Origin: Trochalopteron elliotii | Lineage: Eukaryota > Chordata > Aves > Passeriformes > Leiothrichidae | DNA: 64,000 bases | Direction of reading: 5' to 3' | Assembly: GCA_024734555.1 (NCBI GenBank) | Contig: JANPWX010000030.1 | Span: forward strand, 371,888 to 435,887 | Shown here: positions 28,221 to 42,000 of the stretch, one piece after another | Position numbering within the stretch: the first letter of the stretch is position 1 | Layout: each line of letters starts with the position of its first letter | Program-made: the position numbers and the translations under genes | The notes under the pieces: generated by a model | What the model saw: only the letters and a program-made list of their open reading frames with translations | Told to the model about the DNA's origin: nothing | Database searches by the model: none

Positions 28221-31047
28221 GCTGTGTTCTGAAATGAACTGTTCTTCTGCACGATCTCTTGTTTACCCTTAACTTGGGTAGAGTCTGATACTCAGCCTCT
28301 GGGCTCATCATTCTAAACTGCTCTCCAGTTACCTTAATTACAGTTGAGAAAAATTTTGATTGGTATTTCTTGTGACCAAGACTGATATACTTCAATACCT
28401 AGTTGAGAATTGCTATTGTCTGCAAGAATATAGAGAGTGATTGTGTTTCATGCAGTATTTATTGGACAACTCTCAAATCCTGCTTTAGACAAATAGCTTC
28501 TGATTGTTAGCATTGCTAAAGACAATTAGAAACACACAATTGCTCAAATCCATATTAACAGAAACACTGCCATAACTTAAATTCTTCTTTCTAGTAAACT
28601 GCTTTTTATTCCATCTGGAATTGATATCCCTTATCTCATTTCAACACAGATTGAATAGTCTTGTATGTTAATTGTCCCTACTAGGTTTTAACATAACCAG
28701 CACCTCTACTCTTAAATTTCCACCCCAAAGGGAAAGCCCACCAAAAAAAAAGACAATTTTTTCATGCAAACATACTGAAATTAAATCTCCATTGCCTAGA
28801 AGCTGCCTCTGATCCCCTCAGGCTGTGGTAACACACATCTCAGCAGCCACTGTGCTGCTGATGTTAGTGATACTGGTTGTGGAGCAGCTATCAGGTCCTC
28901 TGGGTAAACACCTTGTACATCAAAGCAGAGAGCTCATGACCTGAAAGGAACTCATGCCTGGCAATAGGAGCAACCATAAGTGCAATGGGAAGACCTTTCA
29001 TTGTTGTAGCTGCAGTAATCTGAAGGGTGAAGATTTAGAGCACCCCATCTAAAAGAAAGATGTTGGAATTGGGACCATAAACAAAAAGACTGAGGAGAGA
29101 CATTAACTTTTCAATTACATAAAAAGTAACTGCAAACAAAGTAAAATAGGGACTCCTCATGCCTGCACCAATCTGACCTGGAACTAGTGATTTTAAACTG
29201 AAGCAAGATTAAATCAGAAAAGAAATCTCCAAAAGCGAAGTGCAGTCTGAAAGGGCAGTGAAGCAGTGGCAGCACCATCTCTGGACACATTGCAAAGGTA
29301 GACAAAAAAGTCTGTCCAGAATGATGAAGGCTCCTGGTTGGAGCAGAGAATGGATTAGATGTCTTCTCTGTGTCCTTTCCTGTTCCTGCACCCTAAAGTT
29401 ACATCAAAGTAAGTTTTGTTCCTTATTTCCAAACTGTATGAAATCAGAGGGCTGTTTCTTTGAAAATTTCATATTATGAGATTTCATGTGCATCCAGAAA
29501 TCACTGTAACATTGGCATTGTACTTTATAGCCACATTGTCTACATTGTTCTGCAGACCAACACAAATACACATCTTGCACACATGGCAGATTCTTGATCA
29601 AAAGACATTTAATGGAAAACAGCACAGGTAAATTATACAAAATAGTTCTTCTAGATATCCACTGAAAGTATTCAGCATGCATCTTCAATAATGCCACAGT
29701 AGTTTCATATTAATAGAATATACTGCCTGTCTCATTTTAGCCAAAGGAAGAAAAGATGACACAGCTCTTTGCAACCACTGTGGGATCTCAGAAACTAACA
29801 TCTTGGATAAAATTGATGCATGCTTCTGCATAGATTGAGCATCTGGCACCTGATTTTTTCTGAAATTAAAACTAACTCCTGACTCCCTGGTTTGTATTCA
29901 CCAATGATATAATGCTTTTCAAAACAGAATAATCATTGTTTGGTCTTATGAGGGAACCCTTGACCTAGGAAAGGCAGAATAAGCATTTCAGTGCATACAT
30001 TTCACTCCAGAGAGACCCCCACCTGTAACAAGTATCATGACTAGAAATTTAGAAACCCGACTGAAGTGGAAAACATTTTGGGGGAAAAAAAAAAAAAGCA
30101 ACTTACAAACCCTGACAGTGTATCTTTATGATAGTTCAATAATTTCATGGCAGTCAGGAAAGATCCATGCTTTAAAGGATTTTACTTGGGTTCTCACGGC
30201 AGCAAAGTCTCCAAATACAGACACACAACTACTTTTGCTTGTACAAACTCCACTGGCATAAACTATATGCTCCTGTAGTGAAAACTCTTACAAATGTAGG
30301 TTTTATCAGTAGGAGAAAGTGAGTGGGCAGTCTTATTCTGGTGAGGAGAGTAATTTCATTTGGGTGTGGGGTTTTTGTTGTTGCTGTTTTTTGTTGGGTT
30401 ATTTTACAATTTTCAAGAACAAACATTGCACAAAAACATCAGATAAGGATGAGCTGAATGCTTATGGCAAATAAATTATTCACTGAGTCCTCTCTCAAAA
30501 ACTGTCATAAGTGAAACAGCTATGAATTTTTAATAATGAAATGTCTTAATTTCAGTCTGTTAGTAAATAATCACGTCATGTTGTGACTTTCATTACAAAG
30601 GAGTTCTATTCATCACTTGGATAATGAGGTCTTTGCAGAACAGGAAAGGCATGTGAGTGTGGAACCTAAGGAAGGTGTTCTCTGCAATAAAGACAACCTG
30701 TCATTCCCAGTGGTATGGCTAGCAAGGCTGGGCACAGCTAATAAATCAAGGCTGCAGATGCACGGGTGTTGATGGAGACAGCAAAACCTCATCAAAGACT
30801 CTCGGATACATGACTAGGCTGACAGCAGTGTAAATGTATGTTTGCACTTTCACAAGATTTTCATTAAAAAGGTAAAAAATGCCAGTGTCTTTCATGTTTG
30901 TTGAAGGTATAACTTGTCTGTGAGTTTGGCTCCATCAGTAGTTTTACTTCTGATTATTCACAGGAATATCACATCTATGAGAGCTTACTGTCAAAGATTA
31001 AGTTTAAGGAAGAAGCAGCAATCAAAACTGTAGTACTCAGAATTTCA

Positions 31048-31390
31048 TAGAAACAAATCATAGAATCACTGAGGTTGGTAAAGGACTCTAAGATCATCAA
31101 GCCCAACTTTTAGCCCAGCATTGCCATGTTCACTGCTAAACCATGTAAATGACACATCTATTTATCTTTTGAACCCTTCCAGGGATGGTGACACTGCCAC
31201 TTTCCTGGATAGCCTGTTTCAAAGATTAAGAACATTTAGCGAAGAAATTTTTCCTAATATCCAATTTAAACCTTCCCTGGCACAATTTTTCCTCTCTTCT
31301 TGTCATTTTTCACCTGGGAGAAGAGGTCAACCTCTACCTCACTACAAAAATAAATACTTCAAAGCAAGAGAGCATGGCCAGGCAATCCCC
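31048..31390 (-). mobile_element. CR1 LINE 3' fragment, minus orientation
   Basis: The plus strand shows the reverse complement of a CR1 3' end in standard order: AATCATAGAATCACTGAGGT, AAGATCATCAAGCCCAAC, CAGCATTGCCATGTTCACTG, CCAGGGATGGTGACACTGCC and AGAAATTTTTCCTAATATCC, ending near ACCTCACTACAAAAATAAAT. It is 5'-truncated, about 340 bp, and diverged. An open frame of 130 codons across it is only a by-product of the repeat. Confidence 0.88.
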
Positions 31391-34300
31391 TCAAGTCATG
31401 TCAAGCACCTTCATAGGTCTGTCTTTTATTTTATAGCGTTTTGGCTTCTTGTTTTGTTGTTTTCCAGATTCAAACTAAGAAAACTGAATGCATGGGTTTT
31501 TTTAGTTCTTTGAATACTAATGAACTGAATTCCTTTAGTGGCCTTCCAAGCACAAAGGACAGGAAGGAAAGCCATATGCTTCCTGCCCTACCCCATCAAG
31601 CATCCTAAAGGGAAAGGAATGTGAAAAAGATCACAAATCAGGATGAAAAAAGGTAAAAGAAATGCCCATCCAGAAATAAGCCTCTCACAAAATTGCTTTC
31701 TCCTTGCTGACTTCCTATATTTCACTTCTCTCTCCTTTGGCTTAATTTAATTTTTCTGCCAACTATATAAAAGACGACGCAGAAAGGAAAACTACCTCCA
31801 TAGACTGACCCACAGGTGTAGAGAGCAAAACTGAATGTCATGTGTTATATTTTACTAGCAATTTGGAATATCTGTTTGTGATTATAAAATGCTTCGCACA
31901 AAGTTAGTTTCCACTACAGCTAAACCAGACAAATTCAAACACATTTCTCTGCTTGTGTACCAACAACACCCCAAATTATTTAAACAGCACCATTAAAAAC
32001 TCAGTATGCATTTCAGTTCTGTGGCACTTTTTCTCTGTTTCTTACAGTTTGGAAAACTCACAATTGACAACACTCTCATATGTTAGTATGGCCTAAGGTT
32101 CTTCAGAAAGACTGTACACCTATGTTTTAGAGAAAAAATAAACCTGATGGGAATTACCTTGTTTATAACTCTATCTTCAACTAACACCTCTTTTTCACTT
32201 TTGTTAATGATGCAGAACCTAAATATTTCTAGAAAAGACTGATTTCTAGTTGTTTCTAGCAGCAAAACATTGTGGTCATCAGGAACTAAAAAATGCTGCT
32301 GTCATGCAATGAAAGGGGGAAAAAAAATCAGATCCATTAACATAACTCTTCAGTATTTGGCTGCATCACAAAGATCAAAGCAGAGGACATTAGTTTGGAG
32401 ACAGAAGAAGCCACCTAAGTACAGTCCTGTCTAGCACAATTCTGAGACTTTCACAGTGGTTCTTTTCCACAGCATTACCAGCAATCATTGCCTGGAGAAA
32501 AAGCACAGTGCCACACAACAGAGGAGCAGTGTGTCCCTCGTGCACGACTGGTGACACCTGAGGTGTTGGCATCAATGGGCCCAGTGGTGCCAGCTCCACC
32601 ATGAGCTCCTGCAGCTCTCCCATGCCTCTGTGCACCTTTCCAGCAGCACAGTCCTGCCATTCCCACCCATAAGAAGAAAAGGCTGAGTGGTCTGAACCTG
32701 CCCAGTAAGATCTCTACTGGAAACAAAATTAAATAATCAAGTTTTAGACACTTTGAGGGTATTTTTATTACAAAATTAGCAACTTAAAACACTGGTAACA
32801 TCTAGATCTGTGTGCCAGTTATTATGGCAGACTCTATAAAACAGACACAAAGTAAATTCTACTTTCTTTATCTAAAAACCTGACCTAACATAAACTAAAG
32901 CACAAGGAAAGAACTACTGTTTGATATTGCATTTTATGCTTTGCAGATCATCCTGTAAGTCAGAGGGCTTATTATCTAATCTATTATTCTTTATCTAGCT
33001 TATGCATATCTTATTTTAAATAAGGTAATAGATATTGTAGGGATGACAGGCAAGGTAAACTATAAGCATGAAGCATGCCCAGATACCGTATCTGAGAGCT
33101 CCACATGAACAGCTCTCCCTCTTTAGCTAAGACTCTCTTTTGCTGAGACTTCAAAAAATTATCACCTCCTATATATTTTCACAGTTATCTGGACTCCTTT
33201 CAAATGCCCACTCCAACCACCAACTAACCACAGTTGTTGGAGGCATTTATGACTTTGGTTTGTCCAGTTTTATTTATTAACAGGTTTTCTGTTTTAGCTG
33301 GGACTAAGTGCCAGGAAATATTTACACTACATGCATTAACTTCTAACAAATACCATTTCCTACTTTTGTTAGAAGACAAAGAATATTTACAGAATGGCTT
33401 GCATTTAGAGCGATTATACTGATTTTTAAAGAGCTGTAAATAAATGTTCATGATAATGACAACCTGCTTCCCTGACCCAAGTTATGCTGGGCACCACTCC
33501 CAGCTACCAGAAGAGGGGAGCTTGGCAAGGCCTTCCCTCCATTAGGTAGCTTGCCATCATGTTTAACAGAGAACAAGATTAAATTCCCAATTTTTCCAGG
33601 ACTCAGCTTGTTTAGTGAAACTGGACACCACCACATCCAACAGCTATTTTGAGGGAGGTTGGATTTCGCTGCTGATGGTCCTTAGAGAGTTTCCAGCCAC
33701 TCCTGCTCACCTGGTCCCTTGTCCCCAGTGCTGCACCAGCCCTTTTTAAAGTTGTATGCTTTTATTTAGTACTTCTCATAAATTACCCCAATAGTACCCA
33801 ACAACACAGACTACTCCAACTGGTTATTTTTCCAGCTAACACTGTTTTGAGCCATAAATTTTGTCAAAATACGTATTATTCTTAACCCTAGTCATTAGCT
33901 CCCAACAGCCTCACTCCTGGTTTGTGACAGCTACACAGCAAAGGTCCCTTTCTGCTCATGCCTGCCCAAAGCAGCAAAACAGCTGCCAGTGACCAAATAA
34001 TGACTGGCTCCTTGGGCTGGGATGGGATCTACTGCCCTGAATGGCACTAGGGCTTCCAATGGAGACTGTCAGGAGATGTTTTCCTGCATCCTCCAAGTTT
34101 CTGGAAGTGAGAGTGAACAGTCAAAGCCATCCAGGAGCACCAGGGGTACAAGACAGTAGTGCTGGAACAAGTGGCAGCTTCACCCAGAGACCCCAGTGAC
34201 AGTTCAACAGCTCTGTATCAAACCATTAAGTGTCTGGCAAACCAGCACAGCTGTAAATATTTAATAGCAGATAGTCTGCTCAGAGTAGATCAGCACTTAC

Positions 34301-37300
34301 TCATTTTTGTCTCAGTTTCCTTCCCTAGGCACTGTGCACAGAGGGGGACAGATGGCCTCCAAACCACATCAGTGTTTGCTCCTGTGTCCCCTACCTGCAC
34401 ACCTTCCTCAAGGGGTGTCTGTGACTGACAGATACCCTGACGAGGTAACTGCTGAATTATGAAGGCTGCTGCACAGCCACAAGGATCCATCAGCACAGAT
34501 TACCTTAATTCACTAAACACAAAACTGCAGCAAACCAGAAGGAGATTTACAGTTCTGGCTTTACAGCCTTGCAGAGAGAGGTAATTGGCAAACATAACAT
34601 CTACTGCTGCCCAGTTTTAACCCACTGCCTCCATACATCTGCCAGTCAGGGCACGCTTAATCTAGCTGCTGGTTCAGTCAAGGGCACAGAAACTAATGGG
34701 TAGTAGCAGTCCTTACAGCAGTCAGCTTAAGGACAAGAATGAAAAGCAAAGGCTTTAAAGTCACACCCTGTTTTACACAGCTCCTTCTACTTTCCAATTT
34801 CTCCATCTTGAAGAGGCCTGGAAGTTTTGCATCCCCTGGTTCCACTGCTCACACCACTTGGAAAGTTGTAATTTCAGATTAAATGGAATTCATATCAAAG
34901 AACAAAAAATGATAGGATAATTTCTATACTGTTCAAGGCAACTTGAACATTTGACCTACATACTTGATTACAATCATTTTGAGAGGATTTAAATAGCTAT
35001 TTTCTATTCTGTACACAGGCTTTCTTCAGCTTGGATATAGCTCCCTAAACAACAAATTTTTCCTGATACGGTATTATGAAGGCAAGGACACTTCCAACAG
35101 AGGAAATTACTTCTGTTTCAGGTCACAGTCAATAAAACATCAATAAATCTTGTAACTCAACAAATTTTAAAGTGTTTAAAAGTACCTGTAGCAAACAGTG
35201 TTGATAAGCCACGAGAAAACAAAATGCAGCATTACAGATGTCTTCAACTGCCATTGCCTCTTTCATCCTGCTTTTCCGAGCTCCCTCCCAAACTAACTTT
35301 AATTTGCAATCAGATTTCACCTGTGGCTTGTTTTCTGCAGAGCATTCAAGGGGTTCTCAGGACTAAAAAGAAATCTTAAGCAATCATTATGCAACCAAAA
35401 TGTAACTTTCTGGGCTAGTCTGGCTAGTTTCAATTAGGTGCTAGTGCTGCTCCAGACTTTGACTTGGCTGCTACAACCTGGCCTCGTCTTCCCAATCCTA
35501 CAGGGAGCTGTAGTCTTTTCTTGTACTCACCTGTGAATAAACTGAATGCTTTCCAGTTCTCAGTGAGGAGAAAACAACTGAGTTGAATAAAGACCCCTTA
35601 GGGATAGGAACATCTGTTTTGTCAGGTCTGCAAAGTGCACTGCCCACAGAGAGCTGCCCCCATTCCTAACAGGCTTCCTACAAAAGAGTGTTCAGGATTA
35701 GCAGTGATCCTCCAGATGTACTTCCTTGGGTCACAAGGAGCCTACGGTGTAGCTGAGGAAAAACGGTGTGCTGGGTAGCAATGTTTCCTCAGAACACCAG
35801 TCTAATGTAATGTGATTATGCTGCATGGGACCTGAGTCTATTCTCCCACTGGCTTTTCCACCCTGTTACGGTCTCTCTGTGAAATCTGTATGAAATCAGG
35901 CAATTTCAAAAGCACAACATTTCTTTCAGTTTCATGGAAACTCAAATTTCAGTGAAAGTGACTACAACAGAGACCTCACCAAGGGAAGGATTGTAGGATT
36001 CATCTCTTGTAAGACACTGAGAAAAGCCACGTAGAAGAAAGGCTCCATAAATATGGTGAAAATGTTATTGTAGTGGGCCCTCTGTGATGCAGCAGAGAAT
36101 CCAACAAGTTGAAAAGATACAGAAAAGCTGGTGTTTGTACTTTGTTGCCCTCAGAACTACAGCAGAACAATGAAATTATATTACATTTATTTGCAGAATT
36201 AAAGGAACAAATGCAGATTATGAACAAGACACCAAGACGGATACTTTCTTGAACTTCATGCCCTGTAGCTGATAAAAGCTGTAGCCTGAGTTTCTATGTG
36301 TCACTGAGTGGTTTTTACTCACCCGATCTTCTGAAGGAATGACAATATTGATGGTGCCCCAGTGAGCCTGGTGCACATCCAATCTGCATCCACCTTTAGA
36401 GTCTTCTTTTAATGCCACTCAAACACCAGAATAATGGCATTAATCCCTTGGAACCGGATATCTTTGCTGAGGAAAGAGGAGAAACGGTGGGTCTGCCAGG
36501 TGTGGATTAATTTGTGTGGTGCTGTCAAATGGTTTGTATCCCTATAATTCAAAGGTAATCTCCAGAATAAGAAACTTGGATAAAGTATCTACTTTCCTGC
36601 ATTAGGGAACTAATTTTTCATTTTCATCAACTAAATCATGTGTTGCCTAGAGACAAAACCTGGTCTGAATTAGCCTGTAGTACAGCAATAGTCATTACCC
36701 TCCAACAATAGGCATTTATTGGGGTAATTCTCACACAAAAACTTCATGTTTCTTTTTTTTCTATCTGACCAAGGCCACAATTCATGTAGACTGTGTCTCA
36801 TCAGATTACGTATTACTTTCTATTATCACATATTTTCCCTGCCTGGCTGTGTGAGTCAGCACAGGCAGGACACAGAAATAACCACAAAAGCACAAAGATG
36901 ACATTTATTTCCCTTACCTCACCAACAGGGGATCCCCAAAGCAGCACCCAGGCAGAGGCACTCAAGTGAGTCACAGGCACCACAGAACTTGGTCCACACT
37001 AGAGGATCACCAAACCTGCTGTCCTTGTTGTTTATCAAGGATTCACACAGGTATTTTACCACTGTGCTTTGATCTTTCCTGAAGCAGAGCAGGAATCTCA
37101 AGCATGTGTGATAGGGTGCCTCTAAGTCTCTCACAGGCTTATGTTATCTAAACACAGATGTTCTACTTGTCAAACACACAAGGCTAAACAACAATTAGTA
37201 TGATGTATGTGTTTTTCTACACCCCAGCTGCAAGTCACTTCAGCGTGTTTATAATCCTCCTCACCAGTCTTCTGCTATTATCCCACGTTGGTTGTTCATA

Positions 37301-38312
37301 TCACAATAAAAACATTGTGCCAGCAAGAGCTAGGGAGGGGAGGGAAAAACTTGAACAGTTTGCGAATGTGAAGGAAACCAACTGAATTCCACATTCCAGT
37401 ATCTTCTCAGAGTTACAGACTGCTAAAAAGCAGAACTGAAGGCTACCAGGTGAAACTTAAGATTAATATCCAGTGTTCCCAATTAGGCCCTATTTGATGG
37501 AATTCTACTTCTGAGGTAGAGTCTCTCAGGACATCAGGCTTTTAAGAAATGCAAACCAAGATGTGCAGCCATTTATCTTACCAATTTGTCTTGCCAGTCT
37601 GCTCATTGAAAAGTTGTTTAACATTCGCTGCCTTCTGTCCTGAGGACCACCTCTCTTCACAGGCATTTAGGAAACCCAAATGTTTGCAGGTGAAGAGAGC
37701 CCAGTAAAATAGACTTTGGGCAACAGTCTTGCACCACAGCTCAACGTTGGGTGCTGAGGGCAGAGACACCTCCCTGACCACGAGTGGACACCATGAGAGC
37801 CTGCCTGTGCTGTTATTGCTGGAGTGATGCTGGAGCTGCCTGCAGGCCTTTCACGGCTGACAGGAGGAGCTGGAGTGGCTGAGGACACAGAGCTGAGCTG
37901 CTTGTTTGTGGGAACTGGGTGTCAAATGGGACACTGAGCAAGAGCCTGGAGGTCAGTGTCAGTCTCTGGAGCAGAATGAAGAAGTGGCATCTGGGGCTGG
38001 GGTTAAGGGAAGCTGGCATGACAAGAAGCACATCAAAGGTTTGGCAGGTCACATTAGAAAAGGTGAGAGTAAGAAACTCTTCTCTGGATCCAGAGTTTAA
38101 CAAAAAGGTTTTGGCTGTCTGTACCAACAGAAGAGCCAAAAAGGCTGGAGGCCCCTGTGCTGTCAGGTATGCAGGACTGGCACAGAAGCAGGAGTTGCTG
38201 CTCCTGATGGCATTTTCCTAGATAGATGAACTTTGGGAAGTCCATCGTCTACAGGGTAGAGCATAAAGGACAATCAAGCTTAGATTCCCTTCATATTTAT
38301 TATTACTGGCAG

Positions 38313-38573
38313 GCCTTCCAAAAGACATACCAGTATCACAAAGAAAGACCCTTGATGCTAGCAAGATGTTTCAAGCAGGACGAGGAAATACCTGTTGGAA
38401 GAGTACTGCTAAGGCACTCTACAGGATTTAATAGAAGACATGAGATCTGGTTTATTCAAAGAAGGAAAAATCCAACAAACAAGAGTAACAACCAGAGTGA
38501 CTTTTCAGAAAGGCATTTCAGTTTATTGTCAAGACACTTTCTTTACTCTTTTCTCAGCAAGTATTTTAGATAA
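38313..38573 (+). pseudogene. HEBP2 (SOUL)-like terminal exon or relic
   Basis: An open stretch follows a possible acceptor (attactggcag, 38302-38312). Its translation contains AFQKTYQYHKERPLMLARCF, then KQDEEIPVGRV, and later GFNRRHEIWFIQRRKNPT. It parallels the C-terminal part of HEBP2 as I remember it: a GF segment, L.LA, basic-E/Q-D, K/R-V, then NR..EVW.IQ and PT. About five residues of the usual YYTAGY segment are missing. HEBP2 proteins are small cytosolic haem-binding-fold proteins, and HEBP2 lies between this gene pair in mammals. Against an intact gene: no other HEBP2 exon was found, the similarity is patchy, and the frame runs some 23 codons beyond the expected end. It may be a decayed gene, a fast-evolving gene with unseen exons, or chance. 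Gene symbol withheld. Confidence 0.38.
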
Positions 38574-38997
38574 TTTCTAACATGGACTTTCAGTTCAGAG
38601 GTCACAATTTCCCAGATGCTGGTGATCATTTGAGAAAGCAAGTTTGTGGCACAGAAAGTAATTTTTTAGATTCTTTGTTCCCAAAATCCAACAAGGCTCC
38701 ACATGAGGTTGTCACACCATGCAAGAAACTCATCCCATGAATTTGATGACTAATTTGTTGTAGTCAGTCCTGAACTTCAAAGCAGCACTTCAAAAAAAGC
38801 TTTTATGTTACACAGCTTGCCTTGGGTTGTGCTGAACAGTCTAAAACCAGAGTACTGCTTCTGGTTTTTTAAACTCAGAAATAACCTCTCAACTACTTTC
38901 CATGTTTCCACATGCCACAATCCTAAATTCTGACAAATTTTGAAATGCAGAAAATGCATCAGTAAATGGAGAAGCCAGGCTTAATGTTCTGTATTGG

Positions 38998-39007
38998 AAT
39001 AAATAAA
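38998..39007 (+). terminator. Candidate polyA signal after the HEBP2-like exon
   Basis: Overlapping AATAAA hexamers (AATAAATAAA) lie about 430 bp downstream of the HEBP2-like frame on the same strand. If that exon is transcribed, this is where its mRNA would most likely end. It could equally be a chance A/T run. Confidence 0.25.
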
Positions 39008-39019
39008 GAGCTGTCTCTT

Positions 39020-42000
39020 GAATAATTCCATTGAGGTACACTTTTTTTCCCCTGTGTATCACATCACAAGAGACCTTTCTGTTTAAGTTTGTTAGATCTT
39101 TGCCCTAAAAGATCCAAGTGTAATGCGTATGGGAACATGCCAACCTCATTTGGGATCACCAGTGGTTTGATACTGTCTATCCAGAGCTTGCAAATGGACT
39201 TAAGCTACCTTAGACCCAAACTTGGACTTCTGTGCAACTGCATGTCATCTGCTCACAGCCACATTCTCCCTGTGCACCATTTCCCTTAGGATCCCCGTTC
39301 TGACATGTACTTTTGTTTTGTAGCAGGACTCTGTAAAAAAGTAAATACATTAAAATCATTATCATTCCCTAGTCTGTAACTGCTGTACTGACTACACAAA
39401 CCTGGACTTTGCCTTTTAAATTCTCTGAACTACACTGCAGCTCCCAGCTGGCACAGCAATTTGCAAAATCATCATGTCTAGGCAGCACACTACAACACCC
39501 TGAATAAGGCAGAAAGGATGGGACCATCCTTGACTAAGGCAGCTTGTCAACTGGCAATGCTGGACTGGGCACTCAATTCTCATGTCATTGTAATGCTCTT
39601 TCACCTGTATTAAACTGACCTAGAAATCAGGGGTTTTTTCCCAAATTTTACTCCCAAAGACAAGAATTTCTGTGTCCATTTTCTGTCCATTTTGTGTTCT
39701 CCATTTTTCAGTGTGAAAAGACTGTTGGAAACAGCCTGGAAAAAGTAAACTAAACAGACATTTGACTTCTAAAGAAGACATTAGTGTACTACCAAGATGC
39801 ACATGAACAACATCCATCTTCACATAGCAGATAGTTCATTCAGTTTCTTGTATTTCTTGTTGCAGGGTTTTATCTTGTGGTGTTTTGAATTTTTTTCTTT
39901 TTTTGTTTTTGTTTTGTTTTCATGTTTTACACATTTTTCCCTCACAAATTACTTTTCACCATCTAAACACAGAACTTAAATTTTTACTGTTTTTTTTTCC
40001 AGAGGTAGTGAAAATGCAGAAACTTCTGCTACCCTATGCATCCTGACAGATTTTATTTTTGTTTTTTTCCTTCAGAAGCTAACAAATCTGGTTTTATACT
40101 GAAGGTTGGTGCACAAATAGACCAGTGTATTACAGACAGAAGCAACTCAGGTACATTGGGATTGGACTTTCTTCTCTATATTCCTCCCCACATGCTCATA
40201 CATTTGGATTCACTATTAACAGACAATGTCCAAATAAAAATCAATTACATTTTCCATCAGCATTGTTGGGAGAAGCACTGATTGGCCCCTTAAAAGGCTG
40301 GCTGCACATTATGTGAAAGAACCCAACTGCAAAGAGCTGAATTTGCAACACAAAATGTACCCAACATTCTGCTGGGGAAGCACTATTAAGGCTTCCAGTT
40401 TCTCAAGATAATATATGACACAGCACATCTTTATCAAACATTTCTGTATTTTACTCTGTTGAGTGTTTATTAATTCACACCAGTATAGCCACAGTCACAA
40501 TCCAGCACTGAGTAGTTGCAAGATTTTAATGCTGCACTGTGATTTAAGTTGCTAACACCCCTTTAAAACCAAGAAAGTTACCAATTTTGCCAGAAGACTT
40601 TTCTAGTCTTAACCAAGCAAGAAATCACTTCTGAAAGTTATTCAGAAAATTAAGTATAAGAGGGGGACTCAGAAAGCTTCGAAGAGCATTATAAAGCTAT
40701 TGTGTTTCCCTTCTGTGAGTACTGAAGTTATTTTAAATAAAATACAGATAAAATGATTCCTCACTGCCACACTAAGTTATGTAACACTTTGTTTTACCTT
40801 TGAAGTCCATTCTTTTAACCCTCTCCTATAAAAGCAAACAATGCATCATTTTGAATCACTCAAATGTACCATGGCAACCGTTTTGTTTGAAACAGTGACT
40901 GCTGCTATAAATGACTTTTCCAGAACTTTGTGGTATCCAAAGAATACTGAACAAGATCTATTTGCTTGCAGTAGTACTAACACATTCACCCCTGTGCTGC
41001 ATGCATGAGTGGCCTCTCTTTGCTTCAGGAAATGACTGAAGGTTTAGCAAGTTATCCCAATGCAGGTGTCTGGAGACCTGTACCCAGTCCATTGGAACCA
41101 CTGGATGCAGAGTCGTTGGTAGAAATTAGACAACAATCTGAGCTTTGATCATCCCAATCCCCTTTATTCTTTCCAGACTTCAGGCACGGTGGTTCTATGG
41201 AACCCTCCCAAGAGTTGTGCTCGAGTTACCTACCCAGTGTTGCCTGAGGTCTCAGAGCAGTCCTCACTTCAGCCTACTACTGCTTCTTTATGCTCACCAA
41301 ATTTTGCCCATTTTCCTCTTCTAAATTGTTCAGGGTTTCGGTTTGGTTTTTTCCCCCATGCTTGACTGACTTTGACCTTCTACACCCTTTGAATCAGGAT
41401 GAAACATACAGACTAAAATTTTTTCTTCCTCCTTGCTGTGGCTATTTCATTGTTCCTTCGCCTTTTTCTCTCTTTTGTACTTGCTGAAACTTCTTTATCA
41501 TCCAGAATCTGCACTAGCCTGCCCACCCCATACCTTAATCTGTGCATCCACTGTACTTCTCAGTCATCTCCTTGCTTCACCTTTTCTGCCAGTGCCTTCT
41601 TTCAGGCCAAGCCTTATACAGGAACCAGCATCCCAGTTGTGGTTTCTCAAAATCCTGTCTTCATCAAATCCCACTTCTTTCCCAATTCTTTAAACTGATA
41701 TCCAGTAGCCTTCCAAACCTCCTCTCACCAAGCTATTGTTCCTTGCAGAACCTCCATCATTTCAACGAAGGTAGTAAGTTCTCCTTCCAGTATATAAACA
41801 GTAGTGAAGGCTTGTAAATGCCCCAGAGCCTTGTGAATGTATTAACAGAGTAACTGGAGGGCTCTAATTCACGGGGTTATTGGGGCTGCCTACATCTGAC
41901 AGCAGAACTTTGAACATAAAGGAACAAAACACAAAATGAGTTAACACAGGGCAGAATTTAGAAAAAGACTGAAGCTGAAAACCATTCCCAGTAAAACAGA

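Larger units (their letters stand above)
26831..38280. other. Intergenic region between SMIM28 and the HEBP2-like exon
   Basis: No convincing coding exon was found on either strand. In particular, the hallmark HEBP2 core (a KMTAPV-type block) does not appear when ATGAC-containing positions on the plus strand are inspected. The stretch holds the hairpin at 27310-27377, a CR1 at 31048-31390 and short tandem duplications. Weakly conserved or very short exons could have been missed. Confidence 0.5.

Noticed and set aside
31121..31513. 130-codon plus-strand open frame
   Set aside because: Most of it is the reverse strand of a CR1 element; not a gene.
35023..35121. Exon-like segment with acceptor (ctgtacacag) and donor (ttcag/gtcac), translating to ..LNNKFFLIRYYEGKDTSNRG..
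   Set aside because: Considered as a missing HEBP2 exon because of RYYEG, but the surrounding residues do not follow the SOUL family core.
36840..37140. Minus-strand open frame with nearby AATAAATG, considered as an LTR or gene end
   Set aside because: No matching LTR ends, promoter boxes or protein family could be seen.
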